Of a stretch of DNA of 33,779 bases, positions 18,401 to 25,328 are shown one piece after another. This DNA comes from Streptomyces sp. CB02009 (lineage in GTDB: Bacteria > Actinomycetota > Actinomycetes > Streptomycetales > Streptomycetaceae): positions 1 to 33,779 of the forward strand of contig NZ_LIVV01000020.1 of assembly GCF_001905825.1 (NCBI RefSeq). The letters run 5' to 3'. Positions within the stretch are counted from its first letter, which is position 1. Each line of letters begins with the position of its first letter. Made by a program: the position numbers and the translations under genes. The notes beneath the pieces are model-generated. The model searched no databases. It saw only the letters and a program-made list of their open reading frames with translations, and had not been told where the DNA came from.

Positions 18401-20318
18401 CGCAGAGTATCGGACAGATCTATTCGACCAGGAGCGCATCGAAAAGTTCCTCGCTGATCTACTGCAGATAATCGATTCCGCTATCTCGGCCCCGGACGCC
18501 CCTCTCGACGGCTTGGAGTCTTGTGGGTCGGGAACATCGTTCAGCGATGTTGCAGGAATGTCCATGACATCCCACGGTCCCTGCACAGTCAACGAGATGG
18601 TGGACAGGTGGGTGTCTGAGACACCTGATGCCGTGGCAATCACATGCGCAGGTGAATCACTGACATACCGACAGTTCGCGGAACGCTCCAACCAACTGTC
18701 CAACTACCTTGCCGAAATCGGCGTCGAGCCTGGATCTCGAGTTGCTGTCTCGCTCCCCCGGGGCATCGACGCACTGATATCATTCTTCGCTGTACTGAAG
18801 AACGGCGCGGCGTACGTACCCGTCGATCCCTCGTACCCTTCCAAGCGCCGCGCCTACATTACGCAGAACGCTGACGTGATTATCGATATCACACCTGAAC
18901 TGCTTGAACAGAATGCGGACTTCATCGCTTCTTTCCCTGTCACTCCCCTTTCTGTATCCCTGCGTAGCGAAGACATAGCCCATGTGATATACACGTCCGG
19001 TTCAACGGGCCGTCCTAAGGGCGTAGAAGTGACGCATGGCAATGTCGTGGATTTGGTTCGCGGAGCGGGATACGCAGAGCTCACGCCTGACTCCAGGAAC
19101 CTCCACGGCGCGTCCATCTCTTTCGACCTTGCAACATTCGAGATATGGGCCACACTCGGTACTGGCGCGTCCCTGGTGGTTGCCACACAGTCAGGCATGA
19201 CAGCCGCGCAAATCGCTGAGCTGGTAGCCGAGCAAGGGCTAACTCACGCTCATCTACCGACAGCGCTCTTCCATAGCAGGGTCCAGGAGGACCCGCGCTG
19301 TCTCGCCGGCCTCCACACTGTGATGGTTGGTGGGGAAGCTCTCAGTGCAGAGACGGCAAAAGTTGCCCTGGAAGCCAACCCCGGCCTGCGCCTCGTGCAT
19401 TGCTACGGGCCCGCTGAGGGCACGGTGCACACGACCTACCACGTACTCACGGAATCAGAACAGGTTACGAGCCCAGTTCCGATCGGGATCCCGACACCCA
19501 ACACGCGCATTCGCATCGTGAGCCCAGAGTTCGAGACCGTGCCCGTTGGAACGGTCGGAGAACTCTGCATCGCCGGGCCTGGCGTCGCCGCCGGCTATCT
19601 GGGGCTTCCCGTTACGACCGCTGAACGCTTCATATATGACACCCAACAAGCCGGTGTGCGCTACTACCGCACAGGAGACATGGCTTGTCTCAACGCCGAC
19701 AGCACTCTTACCTTTCACGGACGAGTAGACAGCCAGGTTAAGATCCACGGATACCGTGTCGAGCTTGAAGAAATTGAGGCAGCCCTTCGGAGCCATCCCT
19801 CCCTAGTCGAGGTGAAGGTCATTCGGCGGGAAGACGAGCCCGGCCGCCCTTATTTGGCTGCCTACTACACATCGCGACCCGGAGTCGATGTCGATCCTGG
19901 CCACCTGACGGCGATCGCTGCGCAGAAGCTGCCGAGTTATATGACACCGAGGGTCCACACCAGGCTTTCTGAATTCCCTATGACGGTCAATGGAAAAATC
20001 GACGTACCGGCCTTGCCCAAGCCACTCTTGGAGGCAACGGCCAGCAGAGAGCTTTCCTGCGAACCACAGATTGTGCAGGTAATTTCTGGCATCTGGCGCG
20101 AGGTGCTTTCTGTCGACGTGATCGGGATCGATGAGCCCTTCTTTGACATCGGGGGAGCATCCATTCAGGTCGCTCAGATTCACCACGCTACCGTTTCCTG
20201 TTTTCCCCTGCCGGAAATCCGCATAGTCGATTTGTTCGCGCACCCGACCATTCGCAGCTACAGCGAGCACATCGAGAGATTGCTTGCTGAAAAAGCTGCA
20301 AGTCCCGAGATCGTTTAG
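15423..20318 (+). CDS. Two-module non-ribosomal peptide synthetase A-PCP-C-A-PCP
   Basis: 1631 residues. A1 is ~15-495 with YTSGSTGQPKG (A3), YGPTE (287-291), YRTGD and Lys486. PCP1 carries Ser538 (GGDS). C is ~598-1020 with HHSSMDG (729-735), intact for condensation. A2 is ~1060-1535 with YTSGSTGRPKG, YGPAE (Thr changed to Ala), YRTGD and Lys1525. PCP2 carries Ser1580 in GGAS. There is no starter C, methyltransferase, epimerase or TE domain, so A1 loads the first amino acid and release depends on another protein, presumably the PKS. By hand alignment the specificity residues are D194-V-M-V-M-G-G-V-Y-K486 for A1 and D1235-L-F-H-M-G-C-V-H-K1525 for A2; I cannot assign substrates, but both keep the Asp expected for alpha-amino acids. 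The gene is visibly less GC-rich than the PKS. Confidence 0.95.
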   Translation: MNVSYTSAQASAPFLPHLVDRWADSAAEDCAVISPDGTLSYAELRNLSNRMANYLTHEGVKKGARIGVSLPRHPDSVVAILGILKAGAVYVPIDPNLPAERRDFMAEDSGIKLCISESLLRRESARIRSFPSYNPGYIPDGDESAYVIYTSGSTGQPKGVEIAQSSIIDLVTQAEYTKLDSTTRFLHIFSLSSDVAGMEIWTPLIFGGQLVIPGPHLLSCSELQEALVKYEVTDAVFPASLFHRQAEEAPESFASLRSLMVGVEVLNPEHARNVLALSPGLRLVNGYGPTETTVYSTFHVMTAPGEVPSPVPIGRPTPHTIACVVDRNGDVVPQGSAGELCLGGPGLTKGYVNRPELNRERFLQDPLGSGSLLYRTGDLGRWNSDGDLEFLGRIDRQVKIRGYRVEPGEVEARILTHPHVAAVHVTAFEPTATAGEKALVAYCAAVPGSQIDDAELRVYTGEGLPGYMVPAEFVQLESLPLTVTGKVDPGALPLPVKSTSPGPLHSGIEGHLVEIWSRVIGTRDIGLDETFLSLGGDSLGAMHIVAEVFRRFNVKLPIAELIGGATIISMARRVRDPQLPATVSSAPALRREVSQRPAPASYGQHGLWFHDQLHPGSPLYNEVIALRLSGDVAPDALERALTALIRRHEALRTSLVMQKGVLRQIIEDPGFVKLVRIDLPEAAQGTENALEATVRDFVRQPFVLEGGPHLRAALIRVAEKNHVLIISTHHSSMDGWSADVIFDEITQIYTGILESGDEPSLTFPETQYSDFAVWQHELISAGHLRAEVAYWKARLEGLSPYLEIPTDRKRRRDDFSGEGALFRSCLSAEQVNRLDILAKRTGVTRFTALMAALHMVLSHYCGTQDVVVGTAVSGRDEPSVARTVGYFVNMLPIRSEITNTRTFRDLLLRTQQTVSDAYSHQRLPFSMIAEEMGVDSRESTPFVQVCLVPEDVYRHEFSLGETKASFEYFDLKISKFDLTVSLIPHPDGSLGLNAEYRTDLFDQERIEKFLADLLQIIDSAISAPDAPLDGLESCGSGTSFSDVAGMSMTSHGPCTVNEMVDRWVSETPDAVAITCAGESLTYRQFAERSNQLSNYLAEIGVEPGSRVAVSLPRGIDALISFFAVLKNGAAYVPVDPSYPSKRRAYITQNADVIIDITPELLEQNADFIASFPVTPLSVSLRSEDIAHVIYTSGSTGRPKGVEVTHGNVVDLVRGAGYAELTPDSRNLHGASISFDLATFEIWATLGTGASLVVATQSGMTAAQIAELVAEQGLTHAHLPTALFHSRVQEDPRCLAGLHTVMVGGEALSAETAKVALEANPGLRLVHCYGPAEGTVHTTYHVLTESEQVTSPVPIGIPTPNTRIRIVSPEFETVPVGTVGELCIAGPGVAAGYLGLPVTTAERFIYDTQQAGVRYYRTGDMACLNADSTLTFHGRVDSQVKIHGYRVELEEIEAALRSHPSLVEVKVIRREDEPGRPYLAAYYTSRPGVDVDPGHLTAIAAQKLPSYMTPRVHTRLSEFPMTVNGKIDVPALPKPLLEATASRELSCEPQIVQVISGIWREVLSVDVIGIDEPFFDIGGASIQVAQIHHATVSCFPLPEIRIVDLFAHPTIRSYSEHIERLLAEKAASPEIV

Positions 20319-20325
20319 GAAGCCG

Positions 20326-20487
20326 ATGAAGTATGAAATCCCATCGCAGGGCCCCGCCGCCCTCGTGCGCATGGTCGGAAGCTTCTCTGGAGATCCGAGC
20401 GTAACTGCACTCTGCGACATGATCCTGGAGAAGTGCGCCCTGCTCAGTCGATCTCGTCATTTGAGGAGTCGGAGGTGCTCGTGTTGA
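20326..20487 (+). CDS. Possible 53-residue protein coupled to the NRPS
   Basis: ATG at 20326 follows TAGGAAG, which contains the NRPS stop codon and a good ribosome-binding site at correct spacing. The product MKYEIPSQGPAALVRM.. has a helical middle (VTALCDMILEKCALL) and a basic, Cys-containing end (RSRRCSC). It overlaps the next gene by seven bases. No family is recognised. It lies exactly between the NRPS and the second SnoaL paralogue, so it may be a true operon member, or only spacer sequence. Confidence 0.4.
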   Translation: MKYEIPSQGPAALVRMVGSFSGDPSVTALCDMILEKCALLSRSRHLRSRRCSC

Positions 20488-20957
20488 GTCCCATGACTTC
20501 CCAGATGCAAAGAGATGTAACCTCCGCCACCGGCCTAGGACAAGGTATGAACGATGAGGCTCTTGCTGCGTTCGCCACCTACTGCAGAATGGTAGAGCGG
20601 GCGACTCAGCGCATTAATGCTGGAGAGTTCATATTCGAGCGTGACATAGCTCCATTCGCGAGCCCTGGATTCTGTGAAATCGCGGAAGGAATCGCCAAAT
20701 CCATCGAGGATGTCCAGGTTGATTTCGGGCCGATAATCCAAGACGTCAAAGCTGGGGCTGCTTTTTCCTGGGAGGTGACACTTGAGTCATCTACTTCGCT
20801 TGCGCAAGGCGCGGTCCTGCTGGTTACGAGCTCTCTCGTCAGCAGAAGGTGCGCTGAAGGGGCTTTGGATGTAGTCCAGTACCGCATCACGAACATTATG
20901 AAACTCGCAGGATCCGGCGAATGGAAGTTCGAGCATCAGCACAGAACAAGATTCTGA
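20481..20957 (+). CDS. SnoaL-like (NTF2-fold) protein 3, paralogue of the gene at 14659
   Basis: 158 residues from GTG at 20481, chosen because GGAGG at 20471-20475 is five bases upstream; an ATG at 20493 is possible. It shares with protein 2 the blocks LAAFATYCRMVERATQR, DIAPFASPGFCEI, GAAFSWEVTLES, LDVVQYRITN and WKFEHQHRT. It has the alpha-helix then curved-sheet pattern of NTF2-like proteins. The two paralogues differ in their pockets and so may act in successive or different ring-forming or isomerising steps. It lies in the operon NRPS - small ORF - this gene - SRPBCC - peroxidase. Confidence 0.75.
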   Translation: MLSPMTSQMQRDVTSATGLGQGMNDEALAAFATYCRMVERATQRINAGEFIFERDIAPFASPGFCEIAEGIAKSIEDVQVDFGPIIQDVKAGAAFSWEVTLESSTSLAQGAVLLVTSSLVSRRCAEGALDVVQYRITNIMKLAGSGEWKFEHQHRTRF

Positions 20958-20997
20958 TCTGGCAAGCAAAGCTCGATACTGGGAAGTGGAGTAGTGA

Positions 20998-21492
20998 ATG
21001 AAATCCAGCTACGTTCTGTATAACTCAACTATAATCGAAGCTCCAGTTGATGTCGTATGGGCTGAAATGAGGGATCTGGCTCACCTCGTTGACATCATCA
21101 TGGTCGCCAATCAGCAAGCGTACGACCTGATTTGGATAGGTCGAGGCGGTCCTGATTCGATTCCGAGTACCATGCAGCTCAACCCCATACATGAGAGCCT
21201 TCCATCAGGGCACGTCGTGCGGCAGGAGGTGACGGGGCGATGTGAAGCCTCCCGGAAGCTCAGCTACCGAGTTACCCAGAACGACATCGGAATCGAGAAC
21301 CATCAAGCCTCGTACGCTCTCAAAGAAGTAACCACGCATCCCGAGCTCACCTTCTGGGAATGGTACGTCGCGTTCTCGGTAGGTTCTGGGGCTAACGAAA
21401 CGATCTTGGTTAAGTATTTCAAAGAAACCGTTGCCGACAACATCGATAAGATCCGTCGCCACTTCGCGGGCGCAGGAAGGGGGGGGAAGTGA
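20998..21492 (+). CDS. SRPBCC (START/Bet v1-like) ligand-binding protein
   Basis: 164 residues from ATG 20998 with GGAAGTGGAG upstream. The N-terminus YVLYNSTIIEAPVDVVWAEMRDLAHLVDII is the typical SRPBCC opening (strand, then 'I-x-A-P-x-x-x-V-W' helix). Later come RKLSYRVTQND and the C-terminal helix KETVADNIDKIRRHF. Such proteins are found as aromatase/cyclases and other hydrophobic-ligand enzymes in biosynthetic clusters. Its stop overlaps the GTG of the peroxidase gene (GTGA). The function within this pathway is inferred from context. Confidence 0.8.
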   Translation: MKSSYVLYNSTIIEAPVDVVWAEMRDLAHLVDIIMVANQQAYDLIWIGRGGPDSIPSTMQLNPIHESLPSGHVVRQEVTGRCEASRKLSYRVTQNDIGIENHQASYALKEVTTHPELTFWEWYVAFSVGSGANETILVKYFKETVADNIDKIRRHFAGAGRGGK

Positions 21493-21980
21493 GTATAATC
21501 AGCCTTCCACTCGTAAACGCGCAGATGGAGGTCACTTCGCTTGACCAATATGCCGGCCAGGTTCTCCTCATCGTGAACGTGGCATCACAATGCGGCCTAA
21601 CGCCCCAGTATGCCGGGCTCGAAAAGCTACAGCAGCGCTTCAATGACCGCGGTTTTACCGTGATCGGCTTTCCGTGTAATCAGTTCATGGGGCAAGAGCC
21701 TGGAACCATGAAAGAGATCATTGATTTCTGCTCCACCGTCTATGGTGTATCATTTCCAATCTTTGAGAAGATTGAGGTAAACGGGGAATCGCGCCATCCG
21801 CTCTTCGCGCAACTGGCAAATGAGCCCGACGTCGGGGGAGTGGCGGGAGATATCGAATGGAACTTTGAAAAGTTTCTAATTTCCCGAACGGGTGCCGTGG
21901 TGGGCAGGTTCAGGCCAAAAGTCGCTCCAGAGTCGGATGAGATCATCAATGCTATCGAGTCTCAGCTGGCCATGCAATAG
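21489..21980 (+). CDS. Glutathione peroxidase-family thiol peroxidase (Cys type)
   Basis: 163 residues from GTG 21489, preceded by a G-rich Shine-Dalgarno. The catalytic tetrad is visible: Cys35 in NVASQCGLT, Gln69 in FPCNQFMGQEP, and Trp124/Asn125 in WNFEKFL. The codon for residue 35 is TGC, so it is not a selenoprotein. Cys81 in DFCSTVYG is at the position of the resolving Cys in thioredoxin-dependent members. It reduces peroxides in the cytoplasm. As the last gene of the NRPS operon it could remove oxidant by-products or take part in a redox or disulfide step on the product. Confidence 0.92.
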   Translation: MSIISLPLVNAQMEVTSLDQYAGQVLLIVNVASQCGLTPQYAGLEKLQQRFNDRGFTVIGFPCNQFMGQEPGTMKEIIDFCSTVYGVSFPIFEKIEVNGESRHPLFAQLANEPDVGGVAGDIEWNFEKFLISRTGAVVGRFRPKVAPESDEIINAIESQLAMQ

Positions 21981-21992
21981 TGAGAACACAGG

Positions 21993-22050
21993 GCAGGAAA
22001 ACCTAAGGAACAGTTTGTTCCCTACGGCAGATATCCTCAGGTTTGCCTGC
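21993..22050 (+). terminator. Long imperfect stem-loop after the peroxidase gene
   Basis: Bases 21993-22009 pair with 22034-22050 with two mismatches over 17 positions, around a 24-base loop that holds a smaller GGAACA/TGTTCC repeat. It begins 13 bases after the peroxidase stop and is followed by TGTTTC. It probably ends the NRPS operon transcript. Confidence 0.6.
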
Positions 22051-22212
22051 TGTTTCAGAGTCATCGAGACTGAACGTAGATTCGTTTCTGTACGCAGCGA
22101 GGCTCTGTCGATCATGATGTGGTCACCCCAATCCACATCGAGCGCGGTGATGTATTGAGCCCGTTGAGCTAGCGACAGTTCAACGAAACTCTGTCATGAG
22201 GGATCATCTCTC

Positions 22213-22380
22213 ATGGAAAATCCCAAGCGGTCCAGCACGAAGCCCCCTACGTCGGCGTCCCTGTTTCTACTTCTCATCAACATCTTCGCGATCATCGCGT
22301 TCCTGCTTATGACCTACGCAGCCATGTCCCCGACTCCCGTGAACCGGGGGCGAGTCCGTGTGATCGGATGGGGGCCATAA
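22213..22380 (+). CDS. 55-residue single-span membrane protein
   Basis: ATG at 22213 with GAGGGATC about ten bases upstream. The product has a basic, hydrophilic N-terminus (MENPKRSSTKPPTS), one strong membrane helix from about residue 17 to 39 (LFLLLINIFAIIAFLLMTYAAM) and a short basic tail ending in TAA at 22378-22380. It resembles small actinobacterial membrane proteins of unknown function. Its end overlaps the start of the flavoprotein remnant, so the two formed an operon. It may belong with the biosynthetic locus or be the first gene of another unit. Confidence 0.6.
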   Translation: MENPKRSSTKPPTSASLFLLLINIFAIIAFLLMTYAAMSPTPVNRGRVRVIGWGP

Positions 22381-22607
22381 CGCGGACCTTGTACCTGTTC
22401 AGCAGCGCGGCGCCTCCGGTCTTCGACGTCGCCTGGGTCATCGAGGAGGCCCAGGCAGACGACTGGGACGTCCGCCTCGGGCTCACTCCGACCGTGGCCC
22501 GCTGGCTCCTCGGGTTCCTGGACGCTCTGGCAGCTCTCACCGGCCGGCCCGTGCGGTGGTACAACCGCCTCCCCGGCGACCCGGAAAAAGCGCCCCTATG
22601 GTTTTCG
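22368..22607 (+). pseudogene. N-terminal part of a flavoprotein (HFCD/flavoprotein superfamily), truncated by IS110 debris
   Basis: ATG 22368 starts MGAITRTLYLFSSAAPPVFDV, followed by WDVRLGLTPTVARWLLGFLDAL and TGRPVRWYNRLPGDPEK. This is the FMN-binding Rossmann-like start of actinobacterial flavoproteins related to phosphopantothenoylcysteine and peptidyl-cysteine decarboxylases. Homology stops at about residue 78 (near 22600), where an IS110 transposase end begins. The active-site His and substrate-recognition regions are lost, so it is not functional. The frame stays open to 22754 only by reading the IS sequence backwards. Confidence 0.6.
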
Positions 22608-22760
22608 TCAAGCCGTAGTAGGCGTGGGCGGCTGGTAGAAGGTGCCGTCGCGGAGCATCGCAAAGAGGACGTCGGTGCGGCGTCGGGCGAGGCAGGCGAG
22701 GGCCGCGACGTGGTGCTTCCCCTCGCGGCGTTTCCTGTCGTAGTAGGCGCGTGAGTCCGG
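22608..22760 (-). pseudogene. C-terminal fragment of an IS110-family transposase
   Basis: Minus-strand reading gives RAYYDRKRREGKHHVAALACLARRRTDVLFAMLRDGTFYQP and a TGA at 22608-22610, the conserved end of IS110 transposases and clearly related to the copy at 5126-6305, though not identical. Only about 50 codons remain; the rest is replaced at 22770 by an IS5-type element. Confidence 0.75.
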
Positions 22761-22945
22761 CTGAGACAGTGAGCGTTTTCAGCGTGGCCACTGATCGGGT
22801 GACGCCGGTGAGGTTGAGGTGAGGGCCGCAACGGACAAGGCCCCCGTGCCGTTAGGGGAGGTGTTCGAAGTCTCAACCCACCGGCACAGGAGCCTTGTTG
22901 GTTCCCTACTCTGCCGCACTCGACCTCCCGCATGCCCTCGTCGAG

Positions 22946-23823
22946 TGAGCATTTTCAGCGTTGACGCTCCAGGGTGAGGATGGCTGCGGCGATGGCGGTC
23001 ATGCGGTTGGGGCTGCAGCGGGCTTTGCGGAAGATGCGTCAGGTCTTCAGCCTTGCGATGCTTCGTTCGACCGGTGCTCGTGCCGCAGACAGGGCCCGGT
23101 TGATCGTCCGCTGGGTCGTGGTGAGGTCCCGGCCGGGGAGCCGTCTGATGGGTGTGGTCACCCATGGGCCGGAGCCGATGTAGGAGCGGTCGGCGAGGAC
23201 GGGGACGCCCTGGCGTTCGCAGATCCGGATGATGCGATGGGTACGGGCCGCGGTCAGGTCGTGGGTGCGGCCGGGCAGCGCGGGCGAGATCCACAGCAGG
23301 TTGCCCGCGGGATCGGCGACGACCTGCACGTTCACGCCGTGACCGCGGTGTGCTTCTGTGAGAAGTCGGCCCGGCTGTCGCTGACGCCGTCGCACTCGGC
23401 GAGCGTCCCGCCGAGCAGGATGTGGTCAGGATCCGTCTCGCGCAGGACCCGCAGCAGGCCGGGTGCCTTCCGGGACAGATGCCCGACGACGGCCGTGACG
23501 TAGGTGTGGGCGGTGCCGACGGATATGCCGAAGCCGGCGGCGATCTGCGTGAGCGTGTCGTGGCGGCGGAGGTAGATCAGGCCGACGAGGGCCCGCTGGT
23601 GGGGCGGGAGCTTGCAGCGTCGGTCACCCTCACGGGTGACGATGAGCATGGATACCCACTCGACCAGTGCGTAAGGCAGGTCGACCGCGGCAGGATATGG
23701 AACCAACGAGGCTCCTGCGCCGATGAGTCGAGACGTCGAACGCCCCTCTCAACGGCACAGGAGCCTTGTGCGTTGTGGGACGCCTGCCCGTCACTCGATC
23801 AGTGGCGGCTCTGAAAGAGCTCA
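22946..23823 (-). mobile_element. Nested IS5-family element (878 bp) with matching terminal repeats
   Basis: The left end TGAGCATTTTCAG (22946) and the reverse complement of the right end, TGAGCTCTTTCAG (ending at 23823), match at 11 of 13 positions. The element lies opposite to, and within, the transposase gene of its relative at 22770-24085. At most one to three bases of target are duplicated. Confidence 0.7.
22955..23706 (-). pseudogene. IS5-family (DDE) transposase of the nested element, frameshifted and with a nonsense codon
   Basis: The start at 23706 reads LVPYPAAVDLPYALVEWVSMLIVTREGDRRCKLPPHQRALVGL, with a helix-turn-helix GFGISVGTAHTYVTAV, then LAECDGVSDSRADFSQKH with the first catalytic Asp. 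Near 23350 a one-base indel shifts the frame to HGVNVQVVADPAGN.. and VPVLADRSYIGSG with the second Asp, then APVERSIARLKT with the Glu. The next codon, normally Trp, is TGA; the end RIFRKARCSPNRMTAIAAAIL follows to a TGA at 22955-22957. Two lesions make it inactive. Confidence 0.8.
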
Positions 23824-24086
23824 GTGGGTCACAATGCTCATCGGTCACCCGCGAGGGTGACCGATGGTGAAACTCCTGCCGCACCAACTCCTGCCGCACC
23901 AGCGGGCGCTCGTCGCTCTGGTGTACTTGCGCCGCCACGACACCCTCACCCGGATCGCGTCCCGCTTCGGGATATCCGTCGGCACGGCCCACGCGTATGT
24001 CACCGCCGTGACCGGCCTGCTCGCCGAACGGGCCCCGGGCCTGCTCAAAACTCTGCGCGAGCACGACGGGTCCCTGAGGGCACACC

Positions 24087-24260
24087 GTTGACCGGCCTCA
24101 GGTGGTCCTGGGGCCGGAGCCACATCCGGTACTCGACGTGCCCGCCGGTGGTGTTCTGGTAGACCGTAATGGAGACGAGGTAGGCCCAGCCCTCCGGAAG
24201 CTGTCGGCGCGCGTAAAGGCGCCCCACGATCTCCTGCCCGTCCGGCAGGACCATACGCGG
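24087..24260 (-). pseudogene. Small conserved actinomycete protein, probable fragment
   Basis: The minus-strand frame contains RMVLPDGQEIVGRLYARRQLPEGWAYLVSITVYQNT, followed by YRMWLRPQDHLRPV. This resembles a family of short Streptomyces proteins found near integrative elements, but I cannot name it. Its C-terminus runs into the IS5 remnant near 24085, where the family sequence appears to stop. No clear start is visible upstream of the ATG at 24252-24254. Confidence 0.4.
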
Positions 24261-25082
24261 GTGGGCACCGGCTCCAACTCGGCTCGGGCTCGGGGGACGT
24301 CCTCACATGATCACCGTAAACAGCCGGTCCCGCGGCTTCTCCGCCATCACGCACGCCAGCGCTCTACGGCCTGTCGGAACGAGGGCCCGCTGCGTGGGGG
24401 CTGGGCCACTTGATCGGGTAGGTCACCACCGACGACTGAGGCGTCGGTACCAGCGCCGTTCCCGTCCCGCTGCCCGTCGACATGGGCGACCGCCGAACAC
24501 GAACACCGCCCGCATCAGATTGCTGCTGATGACAGGATTCTAACCGGTGCCCCTTCGCCGGGCCAGGTGAGGCGAGATGATCCCCCTCCGAGGCTGGTGA
24601 CGGGGCCGTTAACGGCCCTTCCGCATCGCGCCACCGCGCGCTCGGAAAGTCGCTCCGGCATCGACCAGAAGGCGATGCACCTCGCCGCGCCCGCCTCGTA
24701 TTTCCCTTTAGTTTTGCGGCAACCCTCTCACGCTCGGGGCCTATTAGTGCCACGGGCTGGAGACTTGCGGATCATCAGCGGGTTCCTTCCTGCGAAAACG
24801 ATGGACACCCCCATGATCGCGTGGGTGGGCGGTCTGCGGCCAGCACGGAGGGGTGCGTTATCCGCCCGGTGCGAAGCCTGCAGGCACATCGCGGAGACGT
24901 GGGCAGTGGGTTCCTCGATGTTTCGTGTCGAGGAAGGCAGTAGGGCCCTGAAGGCAATCGTGGAACGCTGACCGGGCCCCCGCGGCAGCAGCCGGCACAT
25001 GAAGAGATGTAGTGTGTTGTTAGGTAAGGCGGATGGCCTTTCTGGTCTCGGGCGCCCAGTGTGGCTTCGGTGGGAAGCGGCG
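24261..25082. other. 820-bp stretch without a recognisable gene
   Basis: Long overlapping frames on both strands (such as plus 24567-24971) have the Arg/Pro/Ala composition of non-coding GC-rich DNA and no domain. I see no RNA gene. Confidence 0.4.
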
Positions 25083-25328
25083 ATGCTGACGTTCGGTGCG
25101 GTGCTGATCGCCGGGGTGTGGATGTCTGCCCTGGTCCTGATCACGGTCACCGACCGGAACAAACGGGACCGCACCTGGGCAGTCGCGGCCTCGCTCGGCA
25201 CCGCCGTACCGGTCGTCGTGGTGACCGTCGCCGTCACAGGCAGAGTGTGGGCATCACTGCTCAGCGCGGCGACCGCTGGTGCAGCGATGGCCGTACTACT
25301 GCTGCACGGCGGACCCCGCACCCGATAA
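25083..25328 (+). CDS. Small membrane protein, three predicted spans
   Basis: 81 residues from ATG 25083 with GGAAGCGGC upstream. Hydrophobic segments are FGAVLIAGVWMSALVLITV (5-23), VAASLGTAVPVVVVTVAV (about 37-54) and LLSAATAGAAMAVLLL (60-75), joined by a basic loop, TDRNKRDRTW. Codon use fits a real high-GC gene. A longer frame to 24999 adds a segment with no hydrophobic or family signal. The function is unknown. Confidence 0.55.
   Translation: MLTFGAVLIAGVWMSALVLITVTDRNKRDRTWAVAASLGTAVPVVVVTVAVTGRVWASLLSAATAGAAMAVLLLHGGPRTR

Larger units (their letters stand above)
22770..24085 (+). mobile_element. IS5-family element (host copy), interrupted by a second copy and truncated at its 3' end
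   Basis: The left end TGAGCGTTTTCAG begins at 22770. The transposase start (about 22896-22945) reads LVPYSAALDLPHALVE and is cut by the nested copy at 22946-23823. It resumes at 23824 with WVTMLI, then VTREGDRW and QRALVALVYLRRHDTLTRIASRFGISVGTAHAYVTAVTGLL, the helix-turn-helix part of the same transposase. Similarity ends at about 24080, so the catalytic half and right end are missing. Confidence 0.7.

Noticed and set aside
21489..21980. Selenocysteine glutathione peroxidase
   Set aside because: The active-site codon is TGC and there is no in-frame TGA, so it is the Cys form.
24728..25321. 197-codon minus-strand frame
   Set aside because: Opposite to the small membrane protein gene; Ser/Thr/Arg-rich with no domain.
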